The notes beneath the pieces are model-generated. The model saw only the letters and a program-made list of their open reading frames with translations, was not told the origin of the DNA and searched no databases. A stretch of DNA of 64,000 bases from Leucobacter sp. UT-8R-CII-1-4 (GTDB taxonomy: Bacteria; Actinomycetota; Actinomycetes; Actinomycetales; Microbacteriaceae), in NCBI RefSeq assembly GCF_030010235.1, contig NZ_JASCRS010000005.1:248001-312000 (forward strand), given 5' to 3'. This document shows, in pieces, positions 1 through 11,494 of the stretch (positions are counted from its first letter, which is position 1; the number at the start of each line of letters is the position of its first letter). The translations under genes and the position numbers were made by a program.

Positions 1-746
1 ACCGTATCAAGTTGATCCGATTCAAGCAGGCTAGCGCCAACCTTGTGCCCCTGAGCTGCAAGGAAAGTAAAGAGCATTCCGCCACCGATCAGCAGCGTGT
101 CAACTCGCTGCAGCAGGTGCGAAATGACGCCAAGCTTGTCACTGACCTTTGAACCGCCAAGAACCACGGTGTAAGGGCGCTGGGGCGATTCAGTGAGGCG
201 CTTCAGAACTTCAAGCTCGCCGGCGACCAGGCGACCGGCCGCGCTCGGCAATAGTTGAGCAAGGTCGTAGACACTCGCTTGCTTACGATGCACTACACCA
301 AAGCCATCCGAGACAAAGGCTTGACCGAAAGCGGCCAGCTGCTCAGCAAAAGCACGACGAGTTGCATCGTCCTTGCTGGTTTCCCCTGCGTTGAAACGCA
401 GATTTTCCAGCAGTACCACGTCGCCGTCCCCGAGAGCCGCGACGGCTGCAGTCGCAGCGGCGCCGACGGTCTCGGGAACGAAGCTGACGGGGCTTTCGAG
501 AAGTTCAGCCATGCGCACAGCAACAGGCTGCAGCGAGTACTTAGCCTCTGGCTCACCGTTTGGCCGTCCGAGGTGGCTGATCAGCACAACACGAGCGCCC
601 GCTGCACGCAGCTCACGAATAGTCGTGAGCGAAGCGCGAATACGGCCGTCATCGGTGATCACCCCCTCCTTCAGCGGAACATTCAGGTCGCAGCGAACTA
701 CGACCGTCTGTGAACGCAGGTCACCCAGTGACTCAAGTGTGCGCAT
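1..746 (-). CDS. pgk: Phosphoglycerate kinase, C-terminal part cut off by window edge
   Basis: This is glycolytic phosphoglycerate kinase, which transfers phosphate between 1,3-bisphosphoglycerate and ADP in the cytosol. Reading leftward from an ATG, the protein opens [13 protein letters not shown]. It then shows the N-domain substrate motif [12 protein letters not shown] near residue 15 and the conserved ISHLGRPNG near residue 56. About 248 of the usual 395-405 codons are present, and the nucleotide-binding C-terminal half lies outside the window. An AGAGGA-type ribosome site precedes the ATG. The upstream neighbour is sodA in the same direction, where a gap gene would often be expected. Identity is secure. 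Confidence 0.95.
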   Translation of the reverse strand, partial: MRTLESLGDLRSQTVVVRCDLNVPLKEGVITDDGRIRASLTTIRELRAAGARVVLISHLGRPNGEPEAKYSLQPVAVRMAELLESPVSFVPETVGAAATAAVAALGDGDVVLLENLRFNAGETSKDDATRRAFAEQLAAFGQAFVSDGFGVVHRKQASVYDLAQLLPSAAGRLVAGELEVLKRLTESPQRPYTVVLGGSKVSDKLGVISHLLQRVDTLLIGGGMLFTFLAAQGHKVGASLLESDQLDT

Positions 747-769
747 CGCTTCGTGTGATCCTCTCGGAA

Positions 770-1387
770 TTAAATCAGGCCAGGAGTCTGCTTACGAGCA
801 GCCTCGAAACGCTTCGAAACGTCAGCCCAGTTGGCGATGTTCCAGAATGCCTTGACGTAATCAGCGCGAACGTTGAGGTAATCAAGGTAGTAGGCGTGCT
901 CCCAGACATCGAGCATCAGCAGAGGCACAGTGCCAGCTGGCAGGTTACCCTGCTGGTCAAACAGCTGCACGATGTTCGCACGCTGACCGAGCGAATCCCA
1001 AGCGAGCACCGACCAACCGCTGCCCTGAACACCCATCGCGTTTGCAGTGAAGTGAGCCTGGAACTTCTCGAACGAGCCGAAGAACTCGTCGATTGCGGCC
1101 GCCAGCTCACCCTCTGGACGCTCGCCACCCTCAGGCGACATGTTGTTCCAGAAAATGGTGTGGTTGACGTGACCGCCAACGTTGAATGCCAGATCCTTCT
1201 CAAGCTTGTTTACAGCGGCAAGATTGCCGTTGTCACGAGCTTCAGCAAGCTGCTCAAGTGCAGTGTTTGCGCCGGTGACATAAGCCTGGTGGTGCTTGTC
1301 ATGGTGCAACTGCATAATCTTGCCGCTGATATGCGGCTCGAGTGCAGCGTAGTCGTAAGGAAGTTCGGGCAGAGTGTATGCAGACAT
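770..1387 (-). CDS. sodA: Superoxide dismutase (Mn/Fe family)
   Basis: This enzyme dismutates superoxide to peroxide and oxygen in the cytoplasm. The 205-residue protein has the family N-terminus [20 protein letters not shown]. It carries metal ligands in [11 protein letters not shown] and HVNHTIFW and the signature [11 protein letters not shown] near residue 160. The segment MGVQGSGW fits manganese-type enzymes better than iron-type, but metal use cannot be settled from sequence. I chose the inner ATG because GGAGA sits just before it; an ATG four codons further out (base 1399) has no such site. It lies between whiA and pgk. Confidence 0.95.
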   Translation of the reverse strand: MSAYTLPELPYDYAALEPHISGKIMQLHHDKHHQAYVTGANTALEQLAEARDNGNLAAVNKLEKDLAFNVGGHVNHTIFWNNMSPEGGERPEGELAAAIDEFFGSFEKFQAHFTANAMGVQGSGWSVLAWDSLGQRANIVQLFDQQGNLPAGTVPLLMLDVWEHAYYLDYLNVRADYVKAFWNIANWADVSKRFEAARKQTPGLI

Positions 1388-1426
1388 CTTTTTCTCCATT
1401 CGTGAACTATGTTCTCGCGCGCTCTC

Positions 1427-1432
1427 AGTCTA
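1427..1432 (-). promoter_or_regulatory. Candidate -10 box of sodA
   Basis: TAGACT on the minus strand lies about 40 bases before the sodA start and is a typical actinobacterial sigma-A -10 hexamer. No convincing -35 box is seen. Confidence 0.4.
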
Positions 1433-1460
1433 GTGTTCGAGCGCTGCGCACGGCAGGGGT

Positions 1461-1484
1461 CGCAGCGTGCATCACAACGCTGCG
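1461..1484 (-). terminator. Hairpin after whiA
   Basis: CGCAGCGT pairs perfectly with ACGCTGCG across an 8-base loop, just beyond the whiA stop. It has no clear T tract, so it is a weak terminator or mRNA 3'-end structure that separates whiA from sodA. Confidence 0.4.
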
Positions 1485-1491
1485 AGCGAAA

Positions 1492-2472
1492 CTACATCGA
1501 GTCGAGCTCGTCAGGCAGATTCGCTTCGGTGCCTGGAATGCCACGCTGCTCGGCCGACTTGTCAGCAAGTGCCAAGAGGCGACGAATGCGGCCCGCAATG
1601 GCATCCTTCGTGAGCGGCGGGTCAGCCTTGGTACCAAGTTCGTCAAGGCTCGCGTCGCGGTGCGTCAGACGCAACTCGCCCGCATACTTCAAATGATCTG
1701 GAACTTCATCGCCGAGGATCTCCAACGCCCGTTCAACACGAGCACACGCCGAGACTGACGCCTGAGCGCTACGGCGCAGATTCGCATCGTCAAAGTTCAC
1801 GAGTCGGTTTGCAGTGTTGCGGGTCTCACGTGCCTTACGCAGCTCGTCCCACTTTGCCTGAGCCTCGACGGCACCCATGATGCCGAGCATCTGCCCGATG
1901 GTCTCACCATCACGAATCAACACCTTGTGCTGACCCCGGATCTCACGGCTCTTCGCCTGCACGCCGAGGCGACCGGCCGCACCAACGAGAGCCATAGCAG
2001 CCTCGTTAGTTGGGCACAGAATCTCAAGGCTCGCAGAACGGCCCGGAGGGGTTACCGTGCCACGCGCGAGAAATGCGCCACGCCAGATGGCGGCGAGTTC
2101 TGCTGGCGATCCAGTGGTCAAACGGTTAGGCAGTCCACGAATCGGGCGACGCTTCTGATCGAGCAAGCCGAGCTGACGTGCGAGGGTCTCGCCGTCAAGC
2201 ACTCGAACTACGAACTGCGGAGCTCCCGGGCGAGTCGATGCAGCAGGCATCTGCTTTGCATCTGAACGAACCCCATACAGCTCAGCGAGATCCTTACGCA
2301 CACGCTGCACAATCGGTGGCGTGTGGAGCTCAGCTTCAAGAGCGATTCGTCCCGAAATCGTGTGTAGCCCACCGGCAAGACGCAAAACGGTTGCGAGTTC
2401 GCTCATCCGTTCACCCACCTGCGGGGTGACCACGCGAACGAGTTCGTTTTTCACGTCGGGGGTCGAGGGCAA
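1492..2472 (-). CDS. whiA: WhiA, DNA-binding developmental/cell-division regulator
   Basis: WhiA is a conserved Gram-positive DNA-binding protein. It combines an inactive LAGLIDADG homing-endonuclease-like domain with a C-terminal helix-turn-helix; in Streptomyces it controls sporulation and cell division. The 326-residue protein matches the usual length. It opens MPSTPDVKNELVRV and ends with the characteristic basic region DAIAGRIRRLLALADKSAEQ. The start is TTG, with AAAGGA seven bases upstream; it gives the family N-terminus better than the inner GTG at codon 7. It sits 45 bases after rapZ in the usual rapZ-whiA order. Confidence 0.95.
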   Translation of the reverse strand: MPSTPDVKNELVRVVTPQVGERMSELATVLRLAGGLHTISGRIALEAELHTPPIVQRVRKDLAELYGVRSDAKQMPAASTRPGAPQFVVRVLDGETLARQLGLLDQKRRPIRGLPNRLTTGSPAELAAIWRGAFLARGTVTPPGRSASLEILCPTNEAAMALVGAAGRLGVQAKSREIRGQHKVLIRDGETIGQMLGIMGAVEAQAKWDELRKARETRNTANRLVNFDDANLRRSAQASVSACARVERALEILGDEVPDHLKYAGELRLTHRDASLDELGTKADPPLTKDAIAGRIRRLLALADKSAEQRGIPGTEANLPDELDSM

Positions 2473-2517
2473 TCCGATTCCTTTCAGAGGGGTTTCAACA
2501 AACGTGTCCGGGCAGCG

Positions 2518-3396
2518 CTATTCGCGCCCTAGATCACGGTGGCGCAAGCTAACGTGTACGCCTGGCAGTGCGGCGAGTCGGTCTGCGAGCTCGCGTGCCA
2601 TCGCGACGGAGCGGTGCTTGCCGCCGGTACAGCCTACAGCGAGTGAGACATGCCGTTTGTTCTCACGCTGGTAACCGGCGAGCATAGGCTCGAGTGCTGC
2701 CACATAGTTTTCGAGAAACTCCTGAGCGCCCTCGCGGCTCATTACGAAGTCCTTGACCTCCACGTCAACCCCTGTAAGGGGGCGCAATTCTGTCTCCCAA
2801 AATGGGTTTGGAAGGAAGCGCATATCGGCCATCAAATCGACATCGGTGGGGGTGCCGTACTTAAAGCCAAAGCTCTGTACCGACAGCTGCAGGCCGGGCG
2901 TGTCTTCGTCGCTGAAAAGCTCGCGAGTGGCGGTCGAAAGTTCGTGCACGTTGTAGCGTGAAGTATCAATCACAACGTCGCTCGAGGCGCGGAGCTCTTG
3001 CAGGCGTTCGCGCTCTAGCTTGATGCCATCGACCAGACTTCCCGCTTCGATCTGCAGCGGGTGTGGCCGACGAACAGACTCATATCGACGCACCAAAATA
3101 TCGTCGGTGGCGTCGAGGAACACTACGCGCACGGTAGCGGTTTGACGCAGTTCGGTCACCGTTGCCTGAATGTCTTCAAATAGGTCACGGCCACGCACAT
3201 CAATCACTGCAACGATCTTGGGCAAGGCCCCGCCAGAGCGGTCTGCCATATCAGCGAGTGTTTTCAGCATCGCAAGTGGCAGATTGTCGACCACGTACCA
3301 GCCGAGGTCTTCAAGCGCATTCGCTACTGTGCTTCGACCGGCACCAGACATGCCTGTGACGATCAAGATTTCCTGCTTCATCGCCTGATCACTCAC
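2518..3396 (-). CDS. rapZ: RapZ-family nucleotide-binding protein (YvcJ)
   Basis: This is a P-loop protein of the RapZ/YvcJ family. In E. coli RapZ is an RNase adaptor in GlcN6P control; in Gram-positives the role is less clear, though the genes are always near whiA. The Walker A motif GMSGAGRST is at about residues 15-23, followed by VVDNLPLAML and the C-terminal signature SLAVGCTGGKHRSV. The GTG start has GAGAGGA upstream and lies 2 bases from the uvrC stop, so the genes are co-transcribed. An inner ATG at codon 6 (base 3381) is the alternative. The length of 292 residues is normal. Confidence 0.95.
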   Translation of the reverse strand: MSDQAMKQEILIVTGMSGAGRSTVANALEDLGWYVVDNLPLAMLKTLADMADRSGGALPKIVAVIDVRGRDLFEDIQATVTELRQTATVRVVFLDATDDILVRRYESVRRPHPLQIEAGSLVDGIKLERERLQELRASSDVVIDTSRYNVHELSTATRELFSDEDTPGLQLSVQSFGFKYGTPTDVDLMADMRFLPNPFWETELRPLTGVDVEVKDFVMSREGAQEFLENYVAALEPMLAGYQRENKRHVSLAVGCTGGKHRSVAMARELADRLAALPGVHVSLRHRDLGRE

Positions 3397-3398
3397 GA

Positions 3399-5321
3399 CT
3401 ATTCCTCTCGGGCTTGGCTGAGCTCTTCGCTTCGATCTAGCTTATCGTTTGCGGCATTCTTGGTGAGCCTGTCATGAATAAGTTCAGCCAATTGGGGGCC
3501 TACGCCTGGCGCAGAAGAAATCTCGCTGAGACTCGCTTCACGCAACCTCGACACCGACCCGAAATGCTTAAGTAGCGCCTGGACGCGCTTCGGGCCAAGG
3601 CCTGGAATCTCTGAGAGCTGGCTCGCAATGGCGGTACTGCGGCGTTGACGCTGAAAGGTGATTGCGAAGCGGTGCGCTTCGTCGCGCACGCGCTGCACCA
3701 AAAAGAGCGCCTCGCTGGCACGCGGCAAGACCACTGGAAACGGATCATCAGGAAGCCACAGTTCTTCAAGACGTTTTGCCACACCGGTGAGGGCAATATC
3801 GGTGATTCCGGCCTCATCAAGCGCTCGTTGCGCGGCCGCAACCTGCGGTGCGCCGCCGTCAACGATGAGCAGTTGCGGGCGGTCACGGTAGCGGCCGTCC
3901 GGCAGTGCGCCTGATTCAACGAGTTGGTTGAGTTGGATCGCCCGGCGCAGCACTACTTGATAAATGCTGTCGGTGTCGTCGGTGGTCTCTTCGATGCGGT
4001 ATTTCCGGTAGGCACCCTTTGCGGGCAATCCATCTTCAAACACCACGAGCGAGGCGACCACACCTGTTCCCTGCAGGTGCGAGACATCGATGCACTCGAT
4101 TCGAAGTGGTGGCTCAGCCATTCCGAGTGACTGCTGCAGTTCGGCAAGCGCGTCGGTCCTCGCCGAGATGTCTGCCGCACGCTTCAGTTTGTAGCGCAGC
4201 AGGTGCTCCCCCGCATTCAAGGTTGCCCGGTCCATGAGCGCCGCTTTGTCGCCACGCTCTGGAATCTGTACTCGGACTCTGCCGCCTCTTGGTCTGCGCG
4301 CCCTCAACACTTTCTCAAGGGCGTCGCTGTTATCGGGCAGCATTGGGACGAGGATCTGCGGTGGCGGTTCACGGTCGTCCTCGTAGGCGGACTGAATCAC
4401 CTGCTCGAGCAGTGCGTTCGGCGAGTCGTCAAGTTCAACATCGACCAACCAGCTTCGTTCGCCTCTGATCCTGCCGCCACGGATAATAAACTGGTGCGCT
4501 GCAGCAGAGAGATCGTCGTGTTTTAGGCCGAATACATCGGCGTCAACGTCGTGGCCGAGCGCGACGGAGTTTCGTTCCATCACATGTTGAACGGCAGCGA
4601 CCTGGTCGCGAAGCCTGGCAGCGTCTTCGTAGCGCTGCTCTGCGGCCGCATCTCGCATACCTCGCTGCAATTGCTTGAGCGTGCTGTCATCGCCGCCTGC
4701 GAGGAAGGCGACGAGTTCAGTCACCCGTTCCCGATGGGCTTCGATTGTCATCTTGCCCGAGCACGGGCCGTGACAGCGACCGATCTGACCTGCCAGGCAC
4801 GGCCGCCCACTCTGCATAGCGCGACGGTAGTCGGCATCATTGCAGGTGCGAATCGGAAATGCCTGCTGCAGAAGAGCCGTCATCTCGCGCACGAGCCAGA
4901 CTTTCGGGTACGGCCCGAAATAACGTGCTCCCTTGATCTTTTCGTTTCTGGTGATTAATAGCCTCGGCGCTTCTTCGCGAAGTGTCACAGCGAGGTACGG
5001 ATATGTCTTGTCATCTTTAAACTGCACGTTAAACGGCGGTTTAAACTCCGTGATCCACGTGTGCTCAAGTACAAGTGATTCGGTGTCAGTAGCGACGACC
5101 GTCCAATCCAGCCGCGCCGCGAGTGCGAGCATTCGTTGTGTGCGTGGCTGAATTGAGCGCAGAGGTTGAAAATAGTTTGCGAGGCGAGCGCGTAGGTTTT
5201 TCGCTTTGCCGATATAGAGCACGCGGCCGTGACGGTCACTGAACCGATACACACCTGGGCTGGTGGGTATTTCTCCCTGTGCCGGGCGAAAGCTGTCTCT
5301 ATTGTCGGGCACCTCGGTCAA
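3399..5321 (-). CDS. uvrC: Excinuclease ABC subunit C
   Basis: UvrC makes both incisions around a UvrB-bound lesion in nucleotide excision repair. An N-terminal GIY-YIG nuclease ([20 protein letters not shown], residues ~24-43) is followed by a UVR motif near residue 215, an RNase H-like nuclease domain ([20 protein letters not shown] near residue 410) and tandem helix-hairpin-helix motifs ([18 protein letters not shown]). At 640 residues it is full length. The TTG start overlaps the uvrA stop by 4 bases, so translation is coupled. A GTG three codons inside is an alternative start. It falls under the same SOS-type control as uvrA. Confidence 0.97.
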   Translation of the reverse strand: MTEVPDNRDSFRPAQGEIPTSPGVYRFSDRHGRVLYIGKAKNLRARLANYFQPLRSIQPRTQRMLALAARLDWTVVATDTESLVLEHTWITEFKPPFNVQFKDDKTYPYLAVTLREEAPRLLITRNEKIKGARYFGPYPKVWLVREMTALLQQAFPIRTCNDADYRRAMQSGRPCLAGQIGRCHGPCSGKMTIEAHRERVTELVAFLAGGDDSTLKQLQRGMRDAAAEQRYEDAARLRDQVAAVQHVMERNSVALGHDVDADVFGLKHDDLSAAAHQFIIRGGRIRGERSWLVDVELDDSPNALLEQVIQSAYEDDREPPPQILVPMLPDNSDALEKVLRARRPRGGRVRVQIPERGDKAALMDRATLNAGEHLLRYKLKRAADISARTDALAELQQSLGMAEPPLRIECIDVSHLQGTGVVASLVVFEDGLPAKGAYRKYRIEETTDDTDSIYQVVLRRAIQLNQLVESGALPDGRYRDRPQLLIVDGGAPQVAAAQRALDEAGITDIALTGVAKRLEELWLPDDPFPVVLPRASEALFLVQRVRDEAHRFAITFQRQRRSTAIASQLSEIPGLGPKRVQALLKHFGSVSRLREASLSEISSAPGVGPQLAELIHDRLTKNAANDKLDRSEELSQAREE

Positions 5322-8239
5322 CGTTTGCGGGCCCCTGGGTGTTTCGCGAGCGCTTCCGCGAGGAATCGTCCGGTGTGACTCTCGGGGTGTTCCGCGAGCT
5401 GTTCAGGTGTGCCTGTAGCCAAGATAGTGCCGCCGCCGCTGCCGCCTTCTGGTCCGAGATCAATCACCCAGTCGCAGCTTCGAATCACGTCAAGATTGTG
5501 CTCGATCGTGATGACGGTGTTGCCTTTGTCTACCAGCCCGTTAAGCACGAGCAGCAGTTTGCGCACGTCTTCGAAGTGCAGGCCGGTTGTTGGCTCGTCA
5601 AGCACGTAAATGCTTCGACCGTTTGAGCGCTTCTGAAGCTCAGTCGCGAGTTTCACACGTTGAGCTTCGCCGCCGCTGAGGGTGGTTGCAGCCTGACCGA
5701 GACGCACGTAGCCAAGACCAACGTCTACGAGGGTCTTCAAGTAACGATGAATGCTTGAGATCGGTTCAAAGAACTCGGCAGCCTCAGCGATGGGCATGTC
5801 GAGCACTTCGCTAATGTTCTTGCCTTTGTATCGGACTTGCAGGGTCTCGCGGTTGTAGCGCTTGCCACCGCATACCTCGCACGCAACGTACACGTCTGGC
5901 AAGAAGTTCATTTCGATCTTCAGCGTGCCATCACCAGCGCAGGCCTCGCAGCGACCGCCCTTGACGTTAAAACTGAAGCGACCGGGCAGGTAGCCACGTA
6001 TCTTTGCTTCCTGGGTCTCGGCAAAGAGGTTTCTGATCTTGTCGAAGACGCCCGTATAGGTTGCCGGGTTTGATCTTGGGGTGCGGCCGATTGGCGCTTG
6101 ATCGACGTGCACTACTTTGTCGAGGTGTTCGAGACCGGTCACACGAGTGTGCTTACCTGGCACCTGCCGCGCACCATTGAGCTGGTTCGCGAGCACACGA
6201 TACAAGATGTCGTTGACGAGAGTACTCTTACCGCTGCCACTCACACCGGTAACGGCGGTCATCACGCCGAGCGGGAAGGTTGCACTCACGTCTTTCAGGT
6301 TGTTCGACTTGGCGCCGACGACTTTGAGCTCGCGACCTTTTTCACGCTTGCGGCGCTTCGCTGGTGTTGCGATCGCCTTACGTCCGGTGAGATAGTCCGA
6401 GGTAATTGAGCCCTTGTTCTCAAGCATTGAGGCATAGTCCCCCGAGTGCACCACTGTGCCGCCCTCGACTCCGGCGCCTGGCCCAATATCGACGATCCAG
6501 TCGGCTGCCTCAATGGTCTCTTCATCGTGTTCAACTACGATCAGCGTGTTGCCGAGGTCTCGCAGCTTCACGAGGGTTTCGATGAGTCTGCGGTTATCCC
6601 TTTGGTGCAAGCCAATGCTTGGCTCATCAAGCACATAGAGCACGCCGGTGAGTCCAGAGCCAATCTGGGTTGCGAGACGAATGCGCTGGGCTTCGCCGCC
6701 GCTCAGGGTGCCTGCGGCACGAGCGAGGGTGAGGTAGCCGAGTCCAACCTCAATCAGGAAGTTGAAGCGAAGGCGAATCTCACGAAGTACTTGAGCTGCG
6801 ATCTTTGCTTCACGCTCGGTCAACTGGACCTCATCGAAGAATCGCTGTGCATCGGTCAGACTGAACTCACCTACGCCGGAGATTGACTCGCCGTTCACGG
6901 TGACTGCAAGAACTTCTGGCTTGAGTCGCTGCCCGTTACAGGCGTGGCAGGGCACCTCACGCAAGAATTCTGCCCAGCGTTCACGACGAGTGTCGCTCTC
7001 CGCTTCGGCATACTGGCGTTCGATAAAGGGAATGACGCCCTCGAAACCGCTGCTGTATTTGACTTCGCGGCCAAAGCGGTTCTTCCATCGAACGTTGACC
7101 TTGAAGTTGTTGCCGTAGAGCACCGCTTCGCGCACTTCTTCTGGCAATTTTTCCCAGGGAGTGGTGAGCTTGAAGTCTAGGTCTGCGGCAAGGCCTTTGA
7201 GCAGTTTTTCATAGTAGTTGTAGAGGCTTTTACCCTGGCTGGTCCACGGGATGATGACTCCCTCAGCGATGCTGAGCTGCGGATCACCAAGCACAAGATC
7301 TTCATCGACCGACATGCTTGTGCCGAGTCCCGAACAGCTCGCACAGGCACCGAATGGAGCGTTGAACGAAAAGGTTCGAGGCTCAATCTCTGTGAGCGAC
7401 ACCGGGTGGCGGTTTGGGCAGCTCAGGCTTTCACTGAACGTTTGGGTTCGATCGCTGGCTTTTTCTTCGCGGTCAACGAAGTCGATGGTGACCAGTCCGT
7501 TTGCCAGCTTCAGCGCTGTCTCAAGCGAGTCTGTGAGGCGGCCGAGGCCTTCTGCGCTTGCCACCAAGCGGTCGATTACTACTGAGATATCGTGCTTGAC
7601 CTGTTTCTTTAGGGTCGGTGGATCGCTCAGCTGAATCATCTCGCCATCGACGATGGCGCGAGAATAACCGCTCGCGGCCAAGTCCTGGAAGAGATCTACG
7701 AACTCACCTTTCTTTTTGCTCACGACCGGAGCAAGTACCTGGAACCGAGTTCGTTCTTCGAGTTCCATAAGCGTGTCGGCAATTTGCTGCACGGTCTGTG
7801 AGCGAATCTGTTCACCGCACACCGCACAGTGAGGGATGCCAACACGCGCCCAAAGCAAACGCATGTAGTCATAAATCTCGGTGATGGTGCCGACTGTTGA
7901 CCGGGGGTTACGGTTGGTCGACTTCTGATCGATGCTGACGGCCGGGCTGAGGCCCTCAATAAAATCGACGTCTGGACGATCTACTTGGCCGAGGAACTGG
8001 CGCGCATATGCGCTCAGGCTCTCAACGTAGCGACGCTGCCCCTCGGCGAAGATGGTGTCGAAGGCGAGGCTTGACTTACCGCTACCCGATAGGCCGGTAA
8101 ATACGACCATTGAGTCGCGTGGAATGGCAAGATCTACGTTGCGCAAATTGTGCACGCGTGCACCCTGAACGCTGATCTGTGCGTGGGCAGCAGACGATCG
8201 AATCGGGGCGGTTGGGGTGGCGGGATTCTTCGAACTCAC
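5318..8239 (-). CDS. uvrA: Excinuclease ABC subunit A
   Basis: UvrA is the damage-sensing dimeric ABC ATPase of nucleotide excision repair. Two Walker A motifs are visible ([13 protein letters not shown] near residue 50 and GVSGSGKST near 665), along with two LSGGEAQR signatures and zinc-finger cysteines ([18 protein letters not shown]). Length, about 973 residues, is normal. I favour the GTG at 8239 because a -10 box ends six bases before it, implying a leaderless mRNA. The GTG two codons upstream (8245) also fits, and neither has a good ribosome site. uvrC follows with a 4-base overlap. Confidence 0.97.
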   Translation of the reverse strand: MSSKNPATPTAPIRSSAAHAQISVQGARVHNLRNVDLAIPRDSMVVFTGLSGSGKSSLAFDTIFAEGQRRYVESLSAYARQFLGQVDRPDVDFIEGLSPAVSIDQKSTNRNPRSTVGTITEIYDYMRLLWARVGIPHCAVCGEQIRSQTVQQIADTLMELEERTRFQVLAPVVSKKKGEFVDLFQDLAASGYSRAIVDGEMIQLSDPPTLKKQVKHDISVVIDRLVASAEGLGRLTDSLETALKLANGLVTIDFVDREEKASDRTQTFSESLSCPNRHPVSLTEIEPRTFSFNAPFGACASCSGLGTSMSVDEDLVLGDPQLSIAEGVIIPWTSQGKSLYNYYEKLLKGLAADLDFKLTTPWEKLPEEVREAVLYGNNFKVNVRWKNRFGREVKYSSGFEGVIPFIERQYAEAESDTRRERWAEFLREVPCHACNGQRLKPEVLAVTVNGESISGVGEFSLTDAQRFFDEVQLTEREAKIAAQVLREIRLRFNFLIEVGLGYLTLARAAGTLSGGEAQRIRLATQIGSGLTGVLYVLDEPSIGLHQRDNRRLIETLVKLRDLGNTLIVVEHDEETIEAADWIVDIGPGAGVEGGTVVHSGDYASMLENKGSITSDYLTGRKAIATPAKRRKREKGRELKVVGAKSNNLKDVSATFPLGVMTAVTGVSGSGKSTLVNDILYRVLANQLNGARQVPGKHTRVTGLEHLDKVVHVDQAPIGRTPRSNPATYTGVFDKIRNLFAETQEAKIRGYLPGRFSFNVKGGRCEACAGDGTLKIEMNFLPDVYVACEVCGGKRYNRETLQVRYKGKNISEVLDMPIAEAAEFFEPISSIHRYLKTLVDVGLGYVRLGQAATTLSGGEAQRVKLATELQKRSNGRSIYVLDEPTTGLHFEDVRKLLLVLNGLVDKGNTVITIEHNLDVIRSCDWVIDLGPEGGSGGGTILATGTPEQLAEHPESHTGRFLAEALAKHPGARKR

Positions 8240-8245
8240 CCTCAC

Positions 8246-8251
8246 ATACTA
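8246..8251 (-). promoter_or_regulatory. Candidate -10 box of uvrA
   Basis: TAGTAT on the minus strand ends six bases before the chosen GTG start. The SOS box lies 19 bases further upstream, around the -35 position, as expected for LexA repression. Confidence 0.45.
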
Positions 8252-8270
8252 GTGCAGAGAAGCCGTAAAA

Positions 8271-8286
8271 TCGAAGATATGTTCGA
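8271..8286. promoter_or_regulatory. SOS box (LexA operator) of uvrA
   Basis: The 16-base sequence TCGAAGATATGTTCGA matches the actinobacterial/Bacillus-type SOS consensus CGAACNNNNGTTCG at all but one base. It is an almost perfect palindrome of TCGAAC-N4-GTTCGA. It lies 32 bases before the uvrA start and covers the expected -35 region. Confidence 0.7.
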
Positions 8287-8317
8287 AGCGTTTCGCTCAG
8301 GGCGCGAAGCCTTGAGC

Positions 8318-10408
<2,091 letters not shown>

Positions 10409-10415
10409 GTGTAAG

Positions 10416-10421
10416 AGTTTA
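10416..10421 (-). promoter_or_regulatory. Candidate -10 box of leaderless uvrB
   Basis: TAAACT on the minus strand ends exactly seven bases before the ATG, which would put the transcription start at the A of the start codon. I see no SOS palindrome here. Confidence 0.5.
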
Positions 10422-10524
10422 GAAGCGACCACCGACATTCAGGTGAAACTTCGCTCTCAGCACGCGCGATGGTGATGCCCGATGTCTCCTGGCCCGAGCG
10501 CGACGAATCTCACCACAAACAAAA

Positions 10525-10554
10525 AGTGGCCCCGATCCGAAGACCGAGACCACT
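10525..10554 (-). terminator. Intrinsic terminator of ndk, TTCG-capped
   Basis: On the minus strand AGTGGTCTCGGTC, a TTCG tetraloop and GATCGGGGCCACT form a 13-bp stem with G-T pairs, followed by TTTTTG. It lies 14 bases beyond the ndk stop. Confidence 0.8.
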
Positions 10555-10568
10555 CCAGGCGCTCTGGT

Positions 10569-10985
10569 TTATGCGAACCAGAGACCGAGCTCACGCTCCG
10601 ACGAAAGAGTCGAGTCACTGCCGTGCACCAGATTCTGCTGCACCGCGACACCCCAGTCGCGGCCGAGGTCACCACGAATGGTGCCCGGCGCAGCTGCGGT
10701 TGGATCGGTAGCGCCGGCGAGCGAACGGAAACCTTCGATCACTCGATTGCCTGCAACTCGCACGGCTACAACCGGGCCCGAAAGCATGAATTCAACCAGG
10801 GGCTCAAAGAATGGCTTGCCCTGGTGCTCCTCGTAGTGAGCCTCCAGCAGCTCGCGAGATGCCGTCACCATGCGCAGGTCTACGATTGTGTAGCCCTTTG
10901 CTTCGATACGGCGCAGAATCTCACCGGTGAGGCCCCTTGCAACGCCATCAGGCTTTACCAGTACCAGGGTCTCTTCTGCGTGCAT
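10569..10985 (-). CDS. ndk: Nucleoside diphosphate kinase
   Basis: This enzyme equalises nucleoside di- and triphosphates by ping-pong transfer through a phosphohistidine. The 138-residue protein has the fold's N-terminus ETLVLVKPDGVARGL. The active-site histidine is in the C-terminal NLVHGSDS (normally NxxHGSDS), so it should be active. AAGGAGA precedes the ATG at good distance. It is the last gene of the ileS-folC-DUF4233-ndk run and is followed by a TTCG-capped terminator. A TAGGCT hexamer about 40 bases upstream could give it its own promoter. Confidence 0.97.
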   Translation of the reverse strand: MHAEETLVLVKPDGVARGLTGEILRRIEAKGYTIVDLRMVTASRELLEAHYEEHQGKPFFEPLVEFMLSGPVVAVRVAGNRVIEGFRSLAGATDPTAAAPGTIRGDLGRDWGVAVQQNLVHGSDSTLSSERELGLWFA

Positions 10986-11035
10986 GCTCTCTCCTTGTTC
11001 GTTCGAGAAATTCTCTCGTGCTAAGCCTACCGAAA

Positions 11036-11494
11036 CTAGCCTGAAATACCGTTCTCGGCGTAGTAGGCAGCCCGTCCGCGATCAATCTGAGCGCCCTTAA
11101 TCATGCAGTAGACCCACAGAGCCGTAAATAGCAGGCTGACTACGAGCGACATTGGCAGAATGAATGCGGTTGCAAGCATGAGCACGTGCACGCCCCACCC
11201 GATCCAGATTCCGACCTTGCCAACTCGCATAAAGCCGAGGCCAAGCACACAAGCAAGCGCCATTCCGCCGGCAATCCAGAGCCCTAATTCACGCGGTTCG
11301 AGCAAACTCAAGCCAAAAATTGCCAGCCCGATCAGCACTACCACGATCAGTTCGAATCCGAGCGTAATAGAGGCGAGAGCACGTTGGGTTTTAGCTGCTA
11401 CTTCACCTTTTCCGGCGCCCGCGAGCCGCATGGCGGCGTTGTGCGCTGCGGTTTCAGACGGCGACAGCTGCAATTCTTCATCGTTCTGGCTCAC
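11036..11494 (-). CDS. DUF4233 membrane protein
   Basis: This is a small integral membrane protein of the actinobacterial DUF4233 family, normally encoded directly after folC; its function is unknown. A polar N-terminus of about 40 residues is followed by hydrophobic helices around ITLGFELIVVVLIGLAIFGL, LGLWIAGGMALACVLG, IGWGVHVLMLATAFILP and LVVSLLFTALWVYCMI. The GTG start overlaps the folC stop as GTGA and has a GGGGA ribosome site. A TTG four codons upstream (11506) would also be possible. About 152 residues. The tight coupling to folC suggests a linked role, but none can be read from sequence. Confidence 0.8.
   Translation of the reverse strand: MSQNDEELQLSPSETAAHNAAMRLAGAGKGEVAAKTQRALASITLGFELIVVVLIGLAIFGLSLLEPRELGLWIAGGMALACVLGLGFMRVGKVGIWIGWGVHVLMLATAFILPMSLVVSLLFTALWVYCMIKGAQIDRGRAAYYAENGISG

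Noticed and set aside
710..1405. A 231-codon plus-strand open frame opposite sodA
   Set aside because: It is antisense of a certain gene with all catalytic motifs.
10409..10568. SOS box before uvrB
   Set aside because: No palindrome close to the CGAAC-N4-GTTCG consensus is present.
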